Source: Pseudomonadota bacterium
GTDB lineage: Bacteria > Pseudomonadota > Gammaproteobacteria > Burkholderiales > Burkholderiaceae_B
Direction of reading: 5' to 3'
NCBI GenBank assembly: GCA_023437255.1
Contig: JAEZGR010000309.1
Location: 1 to 6,134 of the forward strand
DNA: 6,134 nt
Shown: in pieces, positions 1 through 6,134 of the stretch
Layout of the letters: every line of letters begins with the position of its first letter
How positions within the stretch are numbered: the first letter of the stretch is position 1
Translations under genes and position numbers: made by a program
Notes under the pieces: model-generated
Database searches by the model: none
Seen by the model: only the letters and a program-made list of their open reading frames with translations
Told to the model about the DNA's origin: nothing

Positions 1-531
1 TTCGAAGACGTGAAGACGATCATGGGTGAGCAGGGTCAGGCCATGATGGGTACTGCGGTCGCTTCGGGCGCAGATCGTGCCCGCGTGGCCGCCGAGCAGG
101 CCATCGCCTGCCCGCTGCTCGAAGGCGTTGACCTGCATGGCGCACGCGGCATGCTCGTCAACATCACGGCGAGCCGCTCGCTCAAGATGCGCGAGACCCG
201 CGAGATCATGGACACGATCCGCAGCTACGCCGCCGACGACGCCACAGTCATCTTCGGTACCGCGTACGACGATGCGATGGGCGAGAACCTGCGTGTCACG
301 GTCGTTGCGACCGGTCTGGGCCGCCAGAACGCGCGCCCCCAGCTGGTTCAGAACAACGCCGAGGTTTTGCGTACAGGCACCGATAACCAACCCGTTCAGC
401 ACCAGGACCTCGAGGTTCCGTCCGTGTTCCGCAACCCCCGCAGCCAAGCTTCCGCACAGGTGCGGGCGCTGGAAACCGCAGGGGTCGATCACTACGACAT
501 TCCGGCGTTCCTGCGCAAGCAGGCCGACTGA
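1..531 (+). CDS. ftsZ: Cell division protein FtsZ, C-terminal part (5' truncated by window edge)
   Basis: FtsZ is the tubulin-like GTPase that polymerises into the cytoplasmic Z-ring and recruits the divisome. The window opens in frame with Phe-Glu-Asp, the end of the T7 synergy loop (E. coli NxDFAD). The third visible residue is therefore the second catalytic Asp (E. coli D212 by recalled alignment); the nucleotide-binding half lies upstream, outside the window. The visible 176 residues hold the C-terminal tubulin-like subdomain (about 1-106, with GARGMLVNITAS and LRVTVVATGLG) and a variable linker (about 107-164). They end in the conserved tail DIPAFLRKQAD, which in E. coli binds FtsA, ZipA and other partners. 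Adding the missing N-terminal part, about 209 residues in E. coli, gives near the usual 380-390 aa. A GTG at position 10 is in frame but internal, not the start. ftsZ is normally the last division gene of the dcw cluster, which fits lpxC following. Confidence 0.98.
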   Translation, partial: FEDVKTIMGEQGQAMMGTAVASGADRARVAAEQAIACPLLEGVDLHGARGMLVNITASRSLKMRETREIMDTIRSYAADDATVIFGTAYDDAMGENLRVTVVATGLGRQNARPQLVQNNAEVLRTGTDNQPVQHQDLEVPSVFRNPRSQASAQVRALETAGVDHYDIPAFLRKQAD

Positions 532-555
532 AGACCCACGGTCCTTCACATGAAT

Positions 556-579
556 GGCGGTGGTGACGCGCCCACCGCC
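556..579. other. Perfect 8-bp inverted repeat downstream of ftsZ (hairpin 1)
   Basis: GGCGGTGG at 556-563 pairs without mismatch with CCACCGCC at 572-579 around an 8-nt loop. It begins 25 nt after the ftsZ stop codon. No T-run follows, so it is not a classical intrinsic terminator. It could protect the 3' end of the ftsZ mRNA or act together with hairpin 2, 12 nt further on. Confidence 0.4.
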
Positions 580-591
580 TGATATCCCCAC

Positions 592-624
592 GGCGCGCTT
601 CCTCTTTCCCCGGGGAAGCGCGCC
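592..624. terminator. Perfect 11-bp GC-rich hairpin between ftsZ and lpxC (hairpin 2), possible transcript end
   Basis: GGCGCGCTTCC at 592-602 pairs perfectly with GGAAGCGCGCC at 614-624 around an 11-nt loop. It is the strongest stem I see outside the coding regions, and it lies between the ftsZ stop and the lpxC promoter. That is where the dcw transcript would be expected to end. The sequence after the stem is ATGGATACTG, with no T-run. It is therefore a terminator-like or RNA-processing structure rather than a textbook Rho-independent terminator. Confidence 0.45.
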
Positions 625-734
625 ATGGATACTGCCGCGTCATGACTGAATGTAACGTCGTTGTATCGATTGTTTCGAGGCGTCGGCACCCTGGGTGTCT
701 TCCCGAATGGATGGAGTGGCGACCGTGCAGTTGT

Positions 735-763
735 TTGAAACAGAAGATATTTAGTGGTATACC
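735..763 (+). promoter_or_regulatory. Sigma70-type promoter for lpxC with extended -10
   Basis: The -35 box is TTGAAA (735-740, 5 of 6 to consensus). It is separated by exactly 17 bp from the -10 box TATACC (758-763, 4 of 6). The bases TGG just before the -10 supply the TG of an extended -10 element. Transcription would start near 770 and give a leader of about 55 nt before the lpxC ATG at 825. The AT-richer patch stands out from its GC-rich surroundings. An alternative -10-like TACAAT (774-779) has no fitting -35 box. Confidence 0.6.
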
Positions 764-824
764 CGCACAGCAGTTACAATAGGCGGCAACCATACAACAA
801 CATAGAGCGCATCAGCGATCGCCC

Positions 825-1748
825 ATGCTACGTCAACGCACCATTCAGAAACCGATCTCCACGAAAGGCGTCGGCCTGCATTCAGGCCGCCGGGTAGAGC
901 TTACGCTGCGTCCCGCTGCGCCCAACACGGGTATCGTTTTCCATCGTGTTGACCTGCCGCAGGTGGTTGACTTGCCGGCTCTCGCCGATCAAGTCGGAAA
1001 TACCCGCATGGCGTCGGTCTTGCAGCAGGGTAATGTTCGCGTCTCTACCGTAGAACACCTGATGTCCGCCCTGGCGGGCCTGGGCATCGACAATCTCCAT
1101 ATCGACCTCACGGCCGAAGAAGTCCCGATCATGGACGGCAGCGCCGGCACGTTTGTGTACCTGCTGCGCAGCGCCGGATTGCAGGAACAGGCAGCCCCCA
1201 AGAAATTCTTGCGCGTGCTCAAGCCGGTCGAAGTGCGCGAGGGCGAGGGCAAGGACGCCAAGTGGGCGCGGCTTGAACCCTACAACGGCTTCGCACTGTC
1301 GTTTTCCATCGATTTCCGCCACCCGGCCATCGATTCCACTGCCAATTTCGCCAAGGTCGATTTCGAAAACGACTCCTACGTCAAGACCATCGCACGCGCG
1401 CGCACCTTCGGGTTCGCCAGCGAGGTCGAAGCGTTGCGTGCTGCCGGCCTGGCCCGTGGCGGCAGCCTCGATAACGCCATCGTCATGGACGAATACCGTG
1501 TGCTTAACGCCGACGGTCTGCGCTTTGATGATGAGTTCGTGAAGCACAAGATTCTCGATGCCATTGGCGATCTTTACCTGATCGGTAAGCCGCTGGTGGC
1601 GCATTATGTGGCCTGCAAGTCGGGTCACGGTCTCAATAACCAGCTTGCGCGCGCGCTGTTGGCGCACCAAGACGCATGGGAAATCATCAGCTACGAGTCG
1701 CCCGAGGCGGCTCCCAAGGCTTTCGCCTACGAGTGGAAATTCGCTTAA
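825..1748 (+). CDS. lpxC: UDP-3-O-acyl-N-acetylglucosamine deacetylase LpxC
   Basis: LpxC is the cytosolic zinc amidase that removes the N-acetyl group from UDP-3-O-(3-hydroxyacyl)-GlcNAc, the committed step of lipid A synthesis. The 307 aa match the family length (E. coli 305). Conserved blocks in order are TGVGLHSG-like KGVGLHSG (14-21), [17 protein letters not shown] (74-90), [10 protein letters not shown] (99-108), RARTFGF (191-197), GGSLDNAIV (212-220), [13 protein letters not shown] (238-250) and KSGHGLNN (265-272). Glu77 is the expected general base. His78, His241 and Asp245 are the zinc ligands and His268 is the second catalytic His; spacings match E. coli 78/79/238/242/265. The ATG gives the normal family N-terminus (MLRQRTIQK), but no Shine-Dalgarno is visible at the right distance; the palindrome GCGATCGC (815-822) sits there instead. 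A promoter precedes it at 735-763. The C-terminus ends in EWKFA, unlike the E. coli FtsH-recognised tail. Its stop overlaps the stop of the opposing DciA gene by 4 bp. Confidence 0.98.
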   Translation: MLRQRTIQKPISTKGVGLHSGRRVELTLRPAAPNTGIVFHRVDLPQVVDLPALADQVGNTRMASVLQQGNVRVSTVEHLMSALAGLGIDNLHIDLTAEEVPIMDGSAGTFVYLLRSAGLQEQAAPKKFLRVLKPVEVREGEGKDAKWARLEPYNGFALSFSIDFRHPAIDSTANFAKVDFENDSYVKTIARARTFGFASEVEALRAAGLARGGSLDNAIVMDEYRVLNADGLRFDDEFVKHKILDAIGDLYLIGKPLVAHYVACKSGHGLNNQLARALLAHQDAWEIISYESPEAAPKAFAYEWKFA

Positions 1749-2269
1749 TTTCCGCCTGCCCCGTGATTCCTGAGCAATCGCCCGATGGCATCGGCCAGCG
1801 GGCCTGGGGCCACGTTCTCGTGCAGGGCATGAAAGCACTTCAGTGCGTTACGGTCTAGCGGCCGTACTTCCCGAGGTGGGCGCGTCGTGTCTGGCGCCCC
1901 CAGCACCGCTTGTACGCGGATTTCGACATCGGTAAGGTTCCACCCTCGGGCCTGCAGGGCCCGCAACAGCGAGGGGGTCAGCTGACGCAGGCGTGTTGCG
2001 TGCGCCGCACCGGGAACTGCCAGTGTGATGCACTGTCTGTCTATGTTGGCCACCCGGCATCCGTGTGCCAGTACGGGCGGCAACGCCTTGCGCACGACCT
2101 GTTCGGCCTGCAGCAGGTCTTGAGCCTTGGCCATCAGGCTTGCGCCGGTTGCATCGAGCGCCAGCCATTGCAGCGCCGGCGCCGCACTTGATTGGCGGGC
2201 CTGGCCAGTACGTTTTACGCGAGCCCCGGGGCCGCGTGTGTAGAGAACATTCAAACCGGATCGAACCAT
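1745..2269 (-). CDS. DciA-type (DUF721) protein, probable replicative helicase operator
   Basis: I assign this to the DciA/DUF721 family by sequence character. DciA proteins interact with DnaB and support helicase loading in bacteria that lack the phage-derived loaders DnaC/DnaI. From the ATG at 2269 it is 174 aa. Residues 1-30 are basic and probably disordered. Residues 33-66 ([22 protein letters not shown]...) look helical. Residues 67-122 hold the typical core: a hydrophobic strand ([17 protein letters not shown]), then [10 protein letters not shown] and VEIRVQAV. A helical tail follows (138-168). The start is uncertain: an in-frame TTG lies at 2278, the ATG at 2269 and another TTG at 2254, and none has a good Shine-Dalgarno. 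The gene is wedged between lpxC (stop codons overlap within TTAA) and the M23 gene (start codons overlap within CATG). Its promoter must lie inside the M23 gene; a lone -10-like TAGAAT reads leftward at 2292-2287. Gene reality is well supported by the fit to family and conserved context; function is by homology only. Confidence 0.85.
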   Translation of the reverse strand: MVRSGLNVLYTRGPGARVKRTGQARQSSAAPALQWLALDATGASLMAKAQDLLQAEQVVRKALPPVLAHGCRVANIDRQCITLAVPGAAHATRLRQLTPSLLRALQARGWNLTDVEIRVQAVLGAPDTTRPPREVRPLDRNALKCFHALHENVAPGPLADAIGRLLRNHGAGGN

Positions 2270-3293
2270 GGGTAGCAAGTCATCTCATTCTACTGCCAAC
2301 GCCCTGCGGCGGACCTTTCTCTGCGTGGCAGCCGGCGCCGCCATGGCGATGTCTGCCGTGGCGGGTGCCTGGGTACAGGCGCAGTTTTCCGGCGAGCGCA
2401 GCACGCACGCCACCGGCCAGCTGCTTGCCGGGACCGACGCGCCGCGGGTGGACGCCGGCTATATCCGCGAGAACATCGGTGTGCTGGCCTCCAAGATGGG
2501 CGATATGCAGGCCCGTGTCATTGCGCTTGAAGGGCTGGCACGGCGGGTCGCCGAGGCGGCCGGTGTGTCGTATACCGACCCGGAAATTCAGCTAAGCATT
2601 GAACAGTTGCTCAGCGACGCCGAGACCACGAGCAGTGCGGCGGTCGGTCAGGCATGGACCGCCGAATCGCTGGGCCGGGAACTCGACGGTATCGAGCGGC
2701 AGCTCACCATGGGTGGCGAGCAACTGACGCTGCTCGACGCCGTGCTGACGCAACGTATCGGTGCCCGTGAAAGCCTGCCCACGCTGTCTCCCGTGGATTA
2801 CCCGCAGACGTCTTCTTCGTACGGCTGGCGGCGTCACCCCATTACGGGGCGCCACACCCTGCACGAAGGGCTTGATTTCGCCGCACCCAAGGGCACGCCC
2901 ATCCTGGCTGCCTCGGGGGGCATCGTGACCGAGGCCCGCTACGTGCCCGGCTACGGCAAAATGGTCGAGATCAGCCACGGCAACGGGCTGGTCACCCGCT
3001 ACGCGCATGCCTCTTCGATTTCGGTCAAACCCGGCGAACTCGTGACGCGCGGCCAGCAGATCGCGCGGGTGGGTTCCACGGGCCGCAGTACCGGCGCTCA
3101 TCTGCATTTCGAGGTCCGCGTTGCGGGTCATCCGCTGGATCCGACGCTTTTCATCGAGCCCTGGTCGGGCACGCCGGAAGACGGGCAGGATGCCGTGGCG
3201 GTGCTTCTGAAAGAAGAGCAGTCGAATGACGCGACAAAGATGCTCGCAAACGCGGACAGCGAACTTGCGGCCAGCGGCGTGCAGCTGCGTTAA
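2268..3293 (+). CDS. Secreted or membrane-anchored M23 (LytM/Peptidase_M23) metallopeptidase
   Basis: M23 enzymes are zinc endopeptidases that cut peptide cross-links in peptidoglycan; inactive relatives (EnvC, NlpD) activate amidases. The 341-aa protein has a basic N-terminus (Lys4, Arg14, Arg15), a hydrophobic segment (about 16-36) and a possible signal-peptidase site after Val-Gln-Ala38. It is therefore periplasmic, cleaved or anchored. Residues 64-165 are helical and partly coiled-coil-like. The LytM domain spans about 180-295 and starts with the family-typical SSYGWRRHPITG. All active-site residues are present: zinc ligands His199, Asp203 (HEGLD) and His280, and catalytic His247 (YAH) and His278 (HLHFEV). 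It should thus be an active enzyme, unlike EnvC/NlpD. The tail 300-341 is acidic and poorly conserved in appearance. The start is fixed by an in-frame stop at 2241 with no other start codon between; the Shine-Dalgarno is weak (GGA, 7 nt before ATG). It occupies the locus where E. coli has secM. Confidence 0.93.
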   Translation: MGSKSSHSTANALRRTFLCVAAGAAMAMSAVAGAWVQAQFSGERSTHATGQLLAGTDAPRVDAGYIRENIGVLASKMGDMQARVIALEGLARRVAEAAGVSYTDPEIQLSIEQLLSDAETTSSAAVGQAWTAESLGRELDGIERQLTMGGEQLTLLDAVLTQRIGARESLPTLSPVDYPQTSSSYGWRRHPITGRHTLHEGLDFAAPKGTPILAASGGIVTEARYVPGYGKMVEISHGNGLVTRYAHASSISVKPGELVTRGQQIARVGSTGRSTGAHLHFEVRVAGHPLDPTLFIEPWSGTPEDGQDAVAVLLKEEQSNDATKMLANADSELAASGVQLR

Positions 3294-3383
3294 ACTGTAT
3301 CGTTTCCTGCGGCATCCGTTCCGCCAACCAAATCACTGGAAGCCCGTCGACTCCGGTCAGTGCGGGCAAACGACGACACAAGA
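3294..3383 (+). other. secA leader/intergenic spacer (no secM)
   Basis: This 90-bp spacer lies between the M23 gene and secA. It contains no secM-like ORF and no clear -35/-10 pair. secA is therefore probably co-transcribed with the M23 gene or driven from a promoter inside it. Two weak stems are possible: GCGG/CCGC (3309-3312 with 3321-3324) and ACTGGA/TCCGGT (3335-3340 with 3352-3357, one G-U pair). The only purine-rich Shine-Dalgarno-like stretch, GGAAG (3338-3342), overlaps the second stem and is 41 nt from the preferred ATG. Confidence 0.4.
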
Positions 3384-6116
<2,733 letters not shown>

Positions 6117-6134
6117 TACGGGCTACGTTTCCCG

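Larger units (their letters stand above)
532..824. other. ftsZ-lpxC intergenic spacer without a gene
   Basis: This 293-bp spacer holds two hairpins near the ftsZ end (556-579 and 592-624) and a sigma70-like promoter near the lpxC end (735-763). The stretch 625-734 shows no ORF, RNA gene or repeat that I can recognise. An open frame on the minus strand (793 down to 296) crosses the spacer but runs deep into ftsZ. Its Cys/Arg/Pro-rich product looks like an antisense shadow of a GC-rich gene. Confidence 0.7.

Noticed and set aside
774..779. TACAAT as an alternative lpxC -10 box
   Set aside because: It matches 5 of 6 bases, but no acceptable -35 box lies 16-18 bp upstream. The TTGAAA/TATACC pair is better spaced.
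296..793. Minus-strand open frame of 165 codons across the end of ftsZ and the spacer
   Set aside because: More than half lies antisense to ftsZ, and the product is rich in Cys, Arg, Gly and Pro with no domain pattern. This is typical of a shadow frame in GC-rich DNA.
1780..1803. GCCCG/CGGGC inverted repeat just after lpxC as a terminator
   Set aside because: The stem is only 5 bp with a long loop and no T-run, and it lies inside the DciA coding sequence. It is compatible with chance at this GC content.
882..1838. Minus-strand open frame of 318 codons antisense to lpxC
   Set aside because: It lies almost entirely opposite the well-conserved lpxC and overlaps the DciA gene in another frame. 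The translation has no recognisable family.
2065..2595. Plus-strand open frame of 176 codons spanning the DciA/M23 junction
   Set aside because: It overlaps both real genes in other frames and encodes a Pro/Arg/Cys-rich sequence without domain features.
3291..3296. TAAACT after the M23 stop as a secA -10 box
   Set aside because: No matching -35 box at 16-18 bp; the nearest TTG-containing hexamer (3265-3270) leaves a 20-bp gap and matches only 3 of 6 bases.

Overview
The window is a conserved chromosomal core region of a GC-rich Gram-negative bacterium: the end of the division and cell wall (dcw) cluster running into secA. The LpxC, SecA and FtsZ sequences are of proteobacterial type. A DciA-type (DUF721) gene and a secreted M23 peptidase between lpxC and secA point to a betaproteobacterium of the order Burkholderiales. 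An Alcaligenaceae (Bordetella/Achromobacter-like) member is my best guess, made from remembered family features and not from a search.

Layout. (1) 1-531, plus strand: the 3' part of ftsZ, cut by the window edge just inside the T7 loop. (2) 532-824: a 293-bp spacer with two perfect hairpins behind ftsZ and a good sigma70-type promoter for lpxC. (3) 825-1748, plus: complete lpxC, with all catalytic and zinc residues present. (4) 1745-2269, minus: a DciA/DUF721 gene. Its stop overlaps the lpxC stop and its likely start overlaps the start of the next gene, so it has no intergenic DNA on either side. (5) 2268-3293, plus: a membrane-anchored or secreted M23 (LytM-type) peptidase with a complete active site. 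(6) 3384-6116, plus: complete secA, including the C-terminal zinc-binding SecB-docking motif. The last 18 bases hold nothing recognisable.

How the genes fit together. Four genes serve envelope growth: Z-ring division (FtsZ), the committed step of lipid A synthesis (LpxC), peptidoglycan cleavage or its control (M23 protein) and protein export (SecA). The fifth (DciA) is a replicative-helicase loader or operator, which places replication initiation next to envelope growth. The order matches the E. coli ftsZ-lpxC-secM-secA order, except that secM is absent and a DciA plus M23 pair sits in its place.

I found no mobile element, CRISPR array, tRNA/rRNA gene, frameshift or sign of recent transfer. 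No new multi-gene system is evident. The points worth a second look concern gene packing, the hairpin pair, start and leader signals, the export signal of the M23 protein and the LpxC C-terminus.
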